A stretch of DNA of 64,000 nt from Anaeromyces robustus (taxonomy: Eukaryota; Neocallimastigomycota; Neocallimastigomycetes; Neocallimastigales; Neocallimastigaceae), in contig MCFG01000193.1 in assembly GCA_002104895.1 (NCBI GenBank), positions 62,001-126,000 of the forward strand, given 5' to 3'. Position numbers and translations under genes: made by a program. The notes below the pieces were generated by a model. It made no database searches, was not told the DNA's origin, and saw only the letters and a program-made list of their open reading frames with translations. This document shows, in pieces, positions 1-16,675 of the stretch. How positions within the stretch are numbered: the first letter of the stretch is position 1; every line of letters begins with the position of its first letter.

Positions 1-147
1 TATTTTATTTTATTTATTTTAATTTTTTTTTTTTTTTTTTTTTATTTTTTTTTTGATTAAATATATATATATTTATTTTAATACAATAAAAACATAAAAA
101 ATAGTTATATTTATTAAAAAAAAAATATAATGATATATAATAAAAGA

Positions 148-712
148 TTAATACCACCAATCTGGAGTATCACATTGAATAAATATGAATTCATCTCCTT
201 GATTACATGATATTTCATCATCGGTCGATCCAACATAATCGTATAATGCGACAAGTTTCTATATTAAATAATTATATAAAATAAGTAATTTCATTATTAT
301 TTCAATCATTATATATATATACTAAAAGATAGACAACCTTATTTTTAAAGGTACTCATAAATTTTTCATCCAAAATATTCGCATTAGAACCTTCAATAAA
401 TTCTTCCTCTTCAGTACTATAATCATTTGAACTTGTACTCTCACTTGATTGACTTGCTTTCAAAAATATTTTAAATTTAAATAAGAATAAAAATTTCAAA
501 TAATTAATATAAAGTATAAAACTGATAATATACTTAGTATATTAAACTTAAGATTATTATACAGTACAACAATCTATTAATATTAATGAATAAAAATAAA
601 TATTCAAAAAAAAAAAAAATAATAATAATTAGCAATTACATGTTGTATATGACTCTGAATATGACTCTGAATATTCAGAACTTTTATCTTCATCAGATGG
701 TTCCTTTAACAT
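148..712 (-). CDS. SH3-domain protein, C-terminal part beyond or cut at left edge
   Basis: Three exons: 712-640, 456-338 and 258-148. The protein starts with about 60 acidic, Ser/Glu/Tyr-rich residues, which are probably disordered. The last exon then gives the first half of an SH3 domain: ALYDY, an acidic RT-loop with DEIS and GDEF, and the DWW that begins the ligand-binding tryptophan pair. SH3 domains bind proline-rich peptides in cytoskeletal and signalling scaffolds. Reading stops at TAA right after WWY, in the middle of the domain fold. A GTATTA donor overlaps those last codons (about 154-149), so an intron leading to an exon outside the window is more likely than a true end. The start is the first ATG in a frame shared by all three exons. 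The full protein cannot be named. Confidence 0.72.
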
Positions 713-1679
713 AATTATTACGATTCAAATATAAAGTATCAAAAATTCATATATATATATATATATATGTAATATATTTTATAGTTTCCAATTTATATTA
801 TTTCTTTTTTTATATTATTTTATTAATTTATTATATGTTTTTTATTTTATTTAAACTATCAATGTAAAATGTAGAAAACAAAAAGAAAATAAAAAGGTTT
901 TTTTCATATCATATTCTAAAAATTTGTATTACTTGTTAATTAAATATTATTTGTAATTATTGGCTAAAATTAAGAAACGAATTAATGAATATATAATCAT
1001 TAACATTTCTGAGTTTAAATAATTATATAAATATATTATATTAACAATTTTTTTTTTTTTTTGAATAGTTATTCAGGTAATGTTTCACAAAGATTTTCAT
1101 AAAAATTGGTCTTTAAAAAAATAATAGAAAACAAAAAAATTAGATTATACTTGCATGCTATTAATAATAAAGAAAAATATACTATTAATTAAAATAAAAA
1201 AAAATATAAATAAATATAAATAAATAAAAATGAATAATAATAAATAATATTATAATTTATAAAAAAATGACAATAATTCAATTAAAAAAATAATAAAAAA
1301 TAAAACATATAACATTATTCATTTGTTTTTACGTTTCTTATATAAATAATGTTTTATTTTTATTCTTTATTTTTACTTTTATTTTATTTTTATTTTATTT
1401 TATTTTATTTTATTTTATCTTATTTTATTTTATTTTTATTTTATTTTATTTTATTTTATTTTATTTTTATTTTATTTTATTTTATTTTACATTTTCTTTT
1501 CTATTTTTGTTAACATATTTGTATATAATTTATTTATTTGTTTATTTATTTATTTATTCATTTCATTTTATTTCTGTCATTTATTTTTACATAGCTTATT
1601 AATCTTACGAAAAAAATCTATTTTTTCTATTATTATTAGTAATAATTCATTTATTTAATTCTATTACTTCATTACTTAT
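713..1679. other. intergenic, no gene seen
   Basis: AT-rich spacer between two minus-strand genes. It holds a TTTTA-type simple repeat at about 1376-1490 and short TTTA runs near 1530-1560. No open frame with family similarity and no RNA gene was recognised. Confidence 0.6.
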
Positions 1680-2323
1680 TTAAAGTAAAGCTACGATAGA
1701 AACCCCACCGAGACAACAAATTAAAATAATTATAAAACTAAAGAAACCATAAACCGGCCAAAATGCAATAGAAGAAGAAATATATGAAAGAATTATACTA
1801 ACAGTAGTTATTTGAATTGGTGTTTTTATGTTATGTTGCCAATCATTATAATCAACTTTAACCTTCTTTATTTTTGGTAAATATATAGTAATATAAAAAA
1901 TGCAACACAAAAAGACAGAAAAACTAATATAGGCTATATATTTAAATGGCCTAACAATCAATAAAAAATTATTTCAAAAATAAATATATTAATATATAAA
2001 AAAAATTTAAATAATTTATAATAATTAATAAATAATTTTAATTACTTATTTAATTTATTATCTTTATCATTTATTAATAATTTTCCAAAATCAGTAAAGA
2101 ATAAAAGAACTATTGTTAATGTAATCCATACTATAGATAATTTTTAATTTTTAAAAAAATTATTAATAAAAATATTTTTTATTTGAATTTTGAATTTTAA
2201 TTTATATTACTTTAAATAAGAATATCATATCTTACCTATTTTTTTAAAACTCAATTTTGTGATTTTATCACGCTTAATATTACTATTTAAGCTTGTATAT
2301 GATCCTCTATTATCTTTAACCAT
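1680..2323 (-). CDS. TMEM128: TMEM128-family four-TM membrane protein
   Basis: Three exons: 2323-2236, 2130-2046 and 1950-1680, giving 147 residues. Four hydrophobic segments follow a short basic N-terminus: about 30-49, 60-80, 103-122 and 124-146. The best family match is the C-terminal half, where a DYNDWQ-like loop, a PIQITT stretch and IAFWPVYGFF line up with the conserved loop, PITTA and IALWHVWSFF of animal TMEM128. The length is close to that family (about 165 residues). TMEM128 is an ER-type membrane protein with no established activity, so no reaction is assigned. The ATG chosen is the first in frame. Both junctions are GT-AG, at phase 1 and phase 2, and they restore one frame. Confidence 0.8.
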
Positions 2324-2879
2324 ATTTACTTTTATATAAACAAAAATTGGGAAAAAAATAATTTAAAATTATAATGTTTTAATTATTTTAATATTTTATA
2401 TTTTATAATTTTATATTTTGTAATTTTATATTACAATTAAAACACAAGTGTATAATTAAATTTTATTTATTTATTTTGATAGATATTAATTTTAATATTA
2501 ACTATTACCTTTTTTTATTGGTAAAATAGAATATGTATTTTACACTTTATCAATCTTTTTTATAATTTTAATTTTATTATTATTATTATTTTATTTATTT
2601 TATTCTATTTTTAATGAAAATTTATATATTAAAAATGAATAAAAATAGAAAAGTCAAAGAATTAAAAGAAAAAGTTTAGTATATTATATATTATATATAT
2701 ATAGTTTTTAAATTATATAATTATATAGATTTATGGTATACTTTAATATATATTAATAATTCAATATTTATATTACATTACATAGAATAAAAATAAGAGT
2801 TTATATAATTAAAATACATTCATATGTTAATCATAAATTTAGATTTATAATATAGTGTGTTTAAATAATAAATATAAAA

Positions 2880-2924
<45 letters not shown>

Positions 2925-3974
2925 TAATTATTATTTAATTATTATTATTTAATTATTATTAATTATTATTATTATTATTATTATTACTATATGATTATAG
3001 CTGGAGAGTACATTAATGTATTTATAGCCAATCAAATTCTTATATTATCTTCTTTTTTGTAATTGAATATATATTTAAAAAATTATTATGTTATATACTA
3101 AAAATATTAGAAATATTTTTTTTATATTTCTGAAATTATTTTAAAAGTCAAATTATCATATTTATTAATAAGTAAGAAAAATAATTAACTTTTTTTGTTC
3201 TTTTTTATTTTATATCAAAATATTAAAAAATTTATTTTAAAAGAATAGAGTATATTTATCATAAATTGGAAAAAAAATTATAACATTCAATATCGTATAT
3301 CAAATGTTAATAATATTTAATTGTTACAAAAAAATATATGTGTAAATCAAGTTTAAATTCAACCTCAATATTATATATATATATTACTCAATAATAAATT
3401 AATGAATGTAATATAAATAAATAAATATATATATAAATCTATTTTACTGAATATATAAGAATGAAATAATCATGTGAAATAAAATAAAATTATAAATACA
3501 AATGAATAAAATATAATTATCAAATTTTTAAAAATACATTGCCGGTTTAATAAATGTTCAAATTTAATAATGAATATTTAAAAAAAAAAAAAAAAGAAAG
3601 ATGATATTTATATTTACTATGTAATAAAATATTAATAATATTGTATTTGATATATTCCAGTATATTTAATTTATAAATTAAAAAGAAAAGATTCAAAGTA
3701 GAAATTTAATTTCATTAGATAATTTTTTTTTTTGCTTTTGAATTTTTAAATTATTATTTGAGATATTATATATAATATATTATTATATTAAAATAAATCT
3801 CTATTATATTCTTATAAAATTTTATTTTTTGTTACTTTTTATAGAATTTTTTAAAAATAACAAATCTTAATCAATGAAATAATAAAATTTATAATTGATA
3901 ATTAATATATATATTTCTTATATAATACAACATCTATTAATATCAAAATAATAATATATATTATTTAGATAAAA
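2324..3974. other. intergenic between divergent genes
   Basis: Spacer between the divergent TMEM128-like (-) and U1A-like (+) genes, so both promoters should lie here. Only AT-rich sequence and a TTA microsatellite (2881-2985) are visible. No promoter element could be singled out. Confidence 0.6.
2881..2985. repeat. (ATT)n microsatellite
   Basis: About 105 bp of ATT/TTA repeat, interrupted by TTTAATTATT variants. Confidence 0.9.
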
Positions 3975-4438
3975 ATGAGTGCACCCCTACAACCAACATC
4001 AGTAGCAACTACACTTCCAACAGTCGTACAACCTCAACCAATAATCGGCCAAATACCACCTCCTCTTGGTGCAGCTCCTCCAATCGGTGCAGCAATTCCA
4101 ACACCAGCTATTCCCAATACACCAGGCCAAATTCCACCATTTTCTGGAGCTGTTCCCACTAATGGCTTATATACAGCACCTCCACCAATGGTAGGGCAAC
4201 CACAACCAGGAATTATACCTCCACAATTTAAATTTATTCAAGGTCCTCCAAAACAACCAAAGAATCCACCGCCAACAACACCAAGAAGAACATTATACGT
4301 TCATAATTTAAACGAAAAAATAAAATTAGATGGTAAATTATATATTATTATAATTATTTTATAATTATTATAATATTATTAGAGATATTATTATAAATAT
4401 TATTATAAATATTATTATAAATATTATTATAAATATTA

Positions 4439-4480
<42 letters not shown>

Positions 4481-5100
4481 TATTATTAATTATATATAAT
4501 ATATAATTAATATATTATAGTAATGAAAAAATCATTAGAAGCAATTTTTTCACCATTTGGTGAAATATTAGAAATTAGCATAAAAAAAAATTTAAAAATG
4601 CGTGGACAAGCTTTTGTTGTCATGAAAGATGTTGAAAGTGCAACAAGAGCAATGAATGTTATTAATGGTTTTGCTTTTTATAATAAATTATTAGTATGTA
4701 TAATATGAAATATAAATATATAAAAAAATGAAAAAAATTGGTTAATAATATAAATATACTTAACTACATTATTTTTTTATAAACAATACGTATAATAAAA
4801 AGGATATCCAATATGCAAGAATAGATAGTGATATTATTGCAAAAATGGAAGGTACATATGAACAACAAAAGCGTAAGAGAGAAGAAGAAAAAGGTATAAA
4901 GATTATTTATTTGTAATTATAAATATATAAATTAAAATCATCAATTATATATATATATATTTATTTTTGTAATTAACAAGAAATATTTTGTTTTATTAAA
5001 TGATTATAAATCATAACATAATTTTAATTATTTAATAATAGAACGTAGATTAAAAGAGGCTAAAAAACCAAAAGAAACACCAGCAGTTGCTCCGGGTATA

Positions 5101-5131
<31 letters not shown>

Positions 5132-5785
5132 TATTATAGAAATTTTAAAAATTACAATATATATTAAATATATATAAATATAATAAATATAGCTGTTGTA
5201 CCAGTTGTATATGAAGTACCAAATAATATTTTATTTATCCAAAATCTACCATCCGATGTCACAAAACAATCTGTTTCATCCTTATTCCAACAGTACTATA
5301 TAAAAATATAATTATATATATATATAATTCATTTATTATAATAATTAACTATTTTCTTTTTAAAAAAATCTTTTATATAAAATAATAATAATAAGATATC
5401 CTGGATTTAAAGAAGTTCGTCTTGTTCCTGGAAAGAAAGATCTTGGTATTATATTGTTTTCATTCTAGCATTTATTATTAACTTTTAATTTATAAAAAAA
5501 TATATCAATTTTTATATTATATATTTCACAATGAAATCAATATTTTTTAGATTACTAATTTCCCTTTTTTTTTTTTTTTATTTTTTGTTTTGTTTTTCTA
5601 ACTTTCCCTTTGGCCAAAAAAATTAATAAATGACAAAAAAAAATTTAAATAATAATAATAATAATAATAATAAAGCTTTTATTGAATATGAAACTGAACA
5701 ACAAGCGGGTATTGCAAAACAAAGCTTAAATGGATATCAAATGTCAGAATCAAATGCTATTAAAGTTTCTTTTGCCAAAAAATAA
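3975..5785 (+). CDS. SNRPA: U1 snRNP A / U2 snRNP B''-type protein, two RRMs
   Basis: Seven exons: 3975-4332, 4521-4693, 4803-4893, 5042-5095, 5193-5292, 5396-5445 and 5676-5785, giving 311 residues. This family binds the stem-loop of U1 or U2 snRNA in the spliceosome. RRM1 starts near residue 106, with RNP2 LYVHNL and RNP1 KMRGQAFVV; the following [14 protein letters not shown] block is almost identical to U1A. A charged KRKREEEK linker and an Ala/Pro segment lead to RRM2, with RNP2 LFIQNL near 220 and a C-terminal end at VSFAKK. The first 105 residues are a Pro/Gln/Ala/Gly-rich extension that animal U1A lacks. U1A and U2B'' cannot be told apart here; one protein may serve both snRNPs, as in flies. 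All junctions are GT-AG and keep frame. Confidence 0.93.
4385..4480. repeat. 12-bp tandem repeat in U1A-like intron 1
   Basis: About five copies of AAATATTATTAT, followed by ATT and TTTA runs, inside the intron 4333-4520. Confidence 0.8.
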
Positions 5786-5961
5786 AAAAAAAAGATTTTT
5801 TTCTTTCTTTTTTTTTTTCCATTACTAAAATAAGAAGAAATTCTTATTCTTTAAATAATCCTTCTATTTTTTAATTTTTTCATTATTTTACTTTTAAACT
5901 GTATAGCTTGTAATAATGTTTTTTTTTTTTTTTAAATTAATATTATATCCAAAAATTAACT

Positions 5962-5995
<34 letters not shown>

Positions 5996-6385
5996 TAACA
6001 AATATTAATTTAATAACTTATTTATATTACATTATATAATAAAATAATTATTCTTCATATTTATTAAAATAATAATTATAATAATAAAATGCATATTTAT
6101 AAATAATTTTAATGTATATATAGTCTAATTTAAAGTTCATTATATCTTTTTAAAATCTAACCTATATATATAATTGTAATAATTTTATATAAAATTTTAA
6201 TAAAATATAGTTTTGATTTTGTAATTAAATAATCAACAAAATTAAATTTAAAATGATAAACTTTGAAGATATAATAATATAATGAATATATATATCTTTA
6301 ATTTACCATCATTTGTATATATATATTATTTTTACATTAATATAGTGTTATTTATTTATCGTTAACAAAAAAGAAGAAGAAAAAA
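5786..6385. other. intergenic, no gene seen
   Basis: AT-rich spacer with poly-A/T runs, including A-runs near 5970-5995. No supported feature. Confidence 0.6.
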
Positions 6386-9300
6386 ATGGATAGAATATAT
6401 CAATACAGAACAAAAGCACCTGATGTATAATAATAATTAAACATATTTTTTTGATATTTATTATTGTCCCATATATATATGTATATATTAATTATTTCTA
6501 TTTATTCACTATATACAAGAACTTTAAAGAAAAAATTGCAAAAGCAAAACAATCTTCATTTTACTTAATACAAGAATTAGGTCCATTGGCATTTATTTTA
6601 CGAGAAGATAAAATTATCTCTGATAAAAAACATACAATAAAATATAGAGTATCATTAGGAGAGAGACAAACATGTACATGTGGATCATTTCAAGTATATA
6701 AATATCGAAAATATATTATATAAAGATATTCTAATTAATAGTTTTTTTTTTTTTTTTTTTTTTTAATTAAATTAGTCTGTAATTATTATTATTTGCTTAA
6801 TTATTATAATTAAATTTGTTATTATTACAATTATTGCCATTATTATTTAATTATTATAATTATTTTTGTTGCTATTATTATTAATTTTACTGCTATTATC
6901 GTTTATAATTGATATTAGTATTTTTGCTGTTATTATTATTATCATTAGTAGTTTTATTATTATTATTTTATTGTTATTATTATCGTTATTATTATCGTTA
7001 TTATTATTATTTTCGTTTAATTATTACTAATGTTTTTTTTTTAATTTTTATTATATATAAGACAGAAAAAGATATATGTTTACATATATTATGGATTATG
7101 TTAAAATACTATAATGTTTCAGAAAATAATGAAATATTATATCAATTATCATTGATTGAACGTGAAATAAATTATTTATTAGAATTAAGAGCTGAAAAAC
7201 TTGAAAAGAATAAAAAGAAACATATAACTGATAAAGATAAAGAAAAAGAATATGAAAGAAATGATAATGAATATTATAGTAAAGTTAAGCAAAGAGAAAT
7301 AGAAGATGATCAAATATGTCCAATTTGTCAAGAAACATTTAATGATTCACCTGGACCAGTAACATTTTGTAGGCTTTCATGTGGCAATAATATTCATGTG
7401 TATATATATAAATTCTTTTTTTCATTATATCATTTTAAAATCAATTTTATAATATATAATACATATAAAAATTATGATTATTTTTTTTAAAAATTATTAT
7501 TTTTTTAACATTCTTTTCTTTTTATATTATATAGTAATTGTATGAAAATGGTTATGGAACATCAACTAAGTACATCAGATGAAACAATGATCAAATGTCC
7601 TGTAAATTGATAAAAAATTATATATTTATTTTTCTTGAAACTATTGTAATAAAATATTTATAAAATTTTTATCTTATTTTTATTCTTATTAATAGTTATG
7701 TAGAAATAATTTCAGTAAGTTTTATAATTTATTCTTATTTAAAATGCAATAATATAATTAATATTTAATATATAATTAAAAATTAATGAAAAATTTTTTT
7801 ACTAAACTAAATTTACTGATTATAAAATATATATATATATATAAACTCAAGATACTGTAAAAAATTTTAAAAAAGAATTAGACGATATTCAAAATAAAAA
7901 AAAAAGTAATAAATTTTTAAAATTAAACCAAAAATTAAACCATTTTGGATATATCTGTCATCATTGCTCAGTTAATCCTATACACGGTAAATGTCATAAA
8001 TGTACAGTATGCAAGGTAATATAATATATAATATTATTAAGCATATTAAAATTATAATTAATATTATTTTAACATTATAGTTATATTATCACTTTTTTTG
8101 AAAATAGAAATATTATTTATGTGATAATTGTTTTCTTAAAGGTATACATAGGTAATTAAATGTGAATATTATAACATATATATATAAAATATATATTTCC
8201 CTTTCATACTAAAATACTAAAAAAATATATTAAAAGCGAGCATTCATTTAAAGGTAGAATTTCAAAAAAAGATTCATGGGAACTATCAATAAGATATATA
8301 GAATCAACATTACCCGAAGGATTAATTCAAAATTTACAAAATAGAGAATTAAATGAAGAAGATTATAATACATTATTATTATTGGATCAAAAAGCTATTC
8401 AAGGATCCATACCTTTACATATTATTAATTCATTTCCTACTAAAAAGATTAAATATATTGATAAAGATAAAATAACTTGTGTTATATGTAATACTATTGT
8501 TAAAGTGGTAAGAAGAAACAGATATAAATTATAATAAGAAATGATAAGGAGAAATACTTAATACTATATTTTTATTTTAATGAAAATATTTATATTAAAA
8601 AGAATGAAATAATTAGAAAATTACCATGTAAACATAATTTTCATCAAAATTGTATAGGTATATATATAATATAATAATAATAATATTATTATTATTATAA
8701 TTATTATTATCATTATCATTATTGGTGTCATAATTATTATTATTATTATTATTATAATTATCATTATTATTATCATTATTGGTGTTATTATTATTATTAT
8801 CATTATGTGTCATTATTATTATTATTTTTATCATTGGTGTCGTTATTATTATTATTATTGATGTAATTATTATTATTATTATTACTGGTGTCGTTATTAT
8901 TATTATTATTGGTGTCATTATTATAATTATTATTATTATTTTAAAATATTTAAAATATTATGATGAGGTGTATGCTAATTATAATTAATTTCTTTTATAA
9001 AAGATAAATGGTTACTTCATACCAGATCAACTTGTCCTGTCTGTGGTCTTGCTGCATACTCTTCAATAATTAATGATGATAATTATGATAAACCAGATAT
9101 GAATTCAAAAATATACAAGTATTTTATATATATTTTTTAATGAATTTTTTTATTCATGTAATATTTTTTAAAATATTTTTATTATTATTATAAATTAATA
9201 TTAAATTAGAGCTAATGTTTATCCTGAATTGGAAAAACCTAAGAAAAAAGGAAAAAATAAAAAATCTACTGATATTTTAAATGAACATAATAAAAATATT

Positions 9301-9691
9301 GATACAATAAAAGAAAATAATAATAAAATACAAGAATTTAATTTATTTATACATGGGAATTCAGCAATAAAGCAAGATAACATTAATAATGTACATTTAC
9401 CTAAAAATGAATATAAAAAAGATGATATTCCTATACCGAAAACTATAAAAATTAAAAAATCAAATATGAATTTAAAAAAATTCAATCAGTTATCAATTAA
9501 TAATAGTATTAATGAGGAAAAATTTTTAGAAATAAATAGTATTTCAACAAATCATGGAAATAGTACACAGAATTCACATAAAAATGAAAACAATGATAAA
9601 AAAAGTATAGAAAGAAATGTTGAAGTAATAAAAAATATTCATTTAAATAATCATTATAATTGTACAAACTATAATAATAATAATAATGATA

Positions 9692-9726
<35 letters not shown>

Positions 9727-10278
9727 AATGATAATAATGATAATAATGATAATAATGATAATAATGATAATAATAATAATAATAATGATAATAATAATAA
9801 AACGAAATTAAAAAGGTTAAGATTAAAAGTTAATAAAAAAAAGAAAAACATAAATAGTAATAAGATAAATGATATATCAAATAATATCATCATAGTATCT
9901 AGATCATTAACCAACCTAATGAATGTAGAAAATAAAGATCGTAAGCGTAATGTGATTCAAAAACGAAATTCTAAAAAAAATAAGGACATAAATTTAAATT
10001 CAAAGGAATCATCAATAAAAATTCAACCATTATTAAGTGAGTTTTTAAGTACTAGTTCTTTAGTATCAATAGAGGAATGTAATATTGAAAATAAAAAGGA
10101 TTCTAAAGAAAAAAATAAAAAGATAATAAAGAAAAAGTATAAAAGTAACAAAAATAATAAACCCCATCATAACATTGATAATAAACTAAATAATAAATGT
10201 AAAAAAAAGGAGTCCTTTACTGATGGATTAAAGTTACCTTTAATGATTGAAGTTTCTGGAAATCAAATTTTAAAATAA
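6386..10278 (+). CDS. ZSWIM2: ZSWIM2-like E3 ubiquitin ligase (SWIM-RING-ZZ-RING)
   Basis: Eleven exons: 6386-6424, 6520-6693, 7062-7399, 7535-7601, 7696-7714, 7852-8015, 8108-8151, 8237-8507, 8603-8657, 9004-9118 and 9210-10278, giving 784 residues. Domain order: SWIM zinc finger (CTCG, then CLHILW, near 65-80); an LIEREINYLL helix; a first RING (CPICQETF ... CPLCRNNF, about 160-210); a ZZ-type finger (CHHC, CTVC, YLCDNCF, HSEHSF, about 245-285); and a second RING (CVICNTIV, CKHNFHQNCI, CPVCGLAAY, about 362-410). This order is diagnostic of ZSWIM2 (MEX), an E3 ligase described in mammalian testis. The remaining ~370 residues are Lys/Asn-rich and disordered, with a poly-Asn/Asp tract at 9670-9800. 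Exon 5 is only 19 nt. The first exon (13 codons) is the least certain part. Confidence 0.86.
8690..8945. repeat. ATT-rich minisatellite in ZSWIM2-like intron 9
   Basis: Runs of TTA/ATT are punctuated by GGTGTC or variants (GGTGTT, TGTGTC, GATGTA) every 30-45 bp. It lies in the 8658-9003 intron, between the two halves of the second RING. The open frames here on both strands are repeat artefacts. Confidence 0.8.
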
Positions 10279-10611
10279 TTTATATTATTTTGAAGTTACA
10301 TAATTAAATATATATATTTAATTTATATATATATATCTATTAATTATTTTTTTAATCAATTGTAATAAACTACATATAATAAAATTAATTTTATAAAAAT
10401 AAAAAAATTATTATATTATATATTGTTAATATTTAAAAATTTATAAATTTAAGAATAAAAAATATTTGAATATTGAGAAGTCTAATTAACATAGTAGTCA
10501 AACGTATAATTAATTTAAGCTTTTGTATATATATTTGGATATTTTTTACAGCATATAAAAGATTCTTTATAAATTATGGTGAAATAAAATATTAAATTAA
10601 AGAAAAATAAT
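10279..10611. other. intergenic, no gene seen
   Basis: Short AT-rich spacer between two same-strand genes. No supported feature. Confidence 0.6.
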
Positions 10612-15204
<4,593 letters not shown>

Positions 15205-16675
15205 TTTTCATTCTATTCAATAAGAAAACATATATATACCGTATAATAATAAATTATTAATATGATTTTCATTAATAAAAATTAAAATATGTTTTTAATT
15301 TTATGTAATAATTATTATTATAATTTTTGAATGAGAATTAATTGAAAACTGTAAAATCTATTTATATTAAATAAAGCGTATTATTAAAATTTGATACGAT
15401 ACTGAAGTTTTATATATATTTTAGTATTATGTTTAAATATTATTTAATAATAATAAAAAAAAAATAAAGTGAATTTGAAATTAAAATATTTTTTTCAATA
15501 TTTTTCTTAAAAATGTATATATATTTTAAATAATATTCATCATATATATAGATTAATAATTTTTTTTTTTTTTATTTTATTATTTCTTTTTTTATTTTTT
15601 ATTATGAAAGTTTAAATTATATTTATTATTTAATATTACATTTATAAATATTGATTGTTACACAAAATGTTTAAACTGAGTAAAATATTATATATATGTA
15701 AAAGGAGATTAATATATTTATTTATTTATTTATTTATTATTTATTTATTTATTTATTTATTTTTTTATATATTATTACTTTACATAGAATTAATACATAT
15801 AATTTCATAAAAAGATATTAATAAATAATTATTATTTATAAGCTATTCTATATAGAATTATATATGAAGTTATGATTTATATTTTTATATTGTCTATAAC
15901 AAAATATAAACTTTTTTATTTAAATTTATTATTATTTGATTATTTGACATAATATAAATTCATAAATATTTAAATATGCTATTAAGGAATTTAAAGAATA
16001 AACTTTTAATTATTAAATAATAATTAAAATTATTAGATTAAACATTTGACTATAAGAGATTTATTGCATATTATATTTTTATATATAAAAATTAATTAAT
16101 CATTTGTTATTAAAACTTTAATTTGTAAATATTTTATATATAATAAAATATTATAAATCTAATTATATTTATTTATCTAATTGTTTTTATTATTGTTTTT
16201 TTTATTATTTTAATAAAAAAATTTTAATTGATTATAAATTTTAGTTTTTAAAAGAATTATCATTTGACAAAACAATTGACACTATGATTTTTAATATAAA
16301 TTAAAAAATAATATCACAGGATAAAATCATATGATATAGTCTTTTATAATAAAATCAATGTAAAGTTATTATTAAACAATTTTTTAAAATTTTTTATCCT
16401 TAAAAAATTTAAGAATTTAATAATAAAAAACTACATTTAATTATAATTAAAATTAGATTATTATTTTTTTTTAAAAATTTATTTATATAATACAAAATTG
16501 AAATTTTGCACATTTAATTCATTTCAATGAAATTGAGAAAACCCTAAAATAATTATAAAATAAAACACATATAATAAACAATAAAAAATAAAATATAAAA
16601 AATAAAAATAAATAATTTTATTAATATATACACACAAAAAATATTTAATTTCATACAATCGTTTATTACATAACA
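15205..16675. other. intergenic, no gene seen
   Basis: AT-rich spacer of about 1.5 kb with short TTTA runs near 15715-15760. No supported gene or RNA. Confidence 0.6.
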
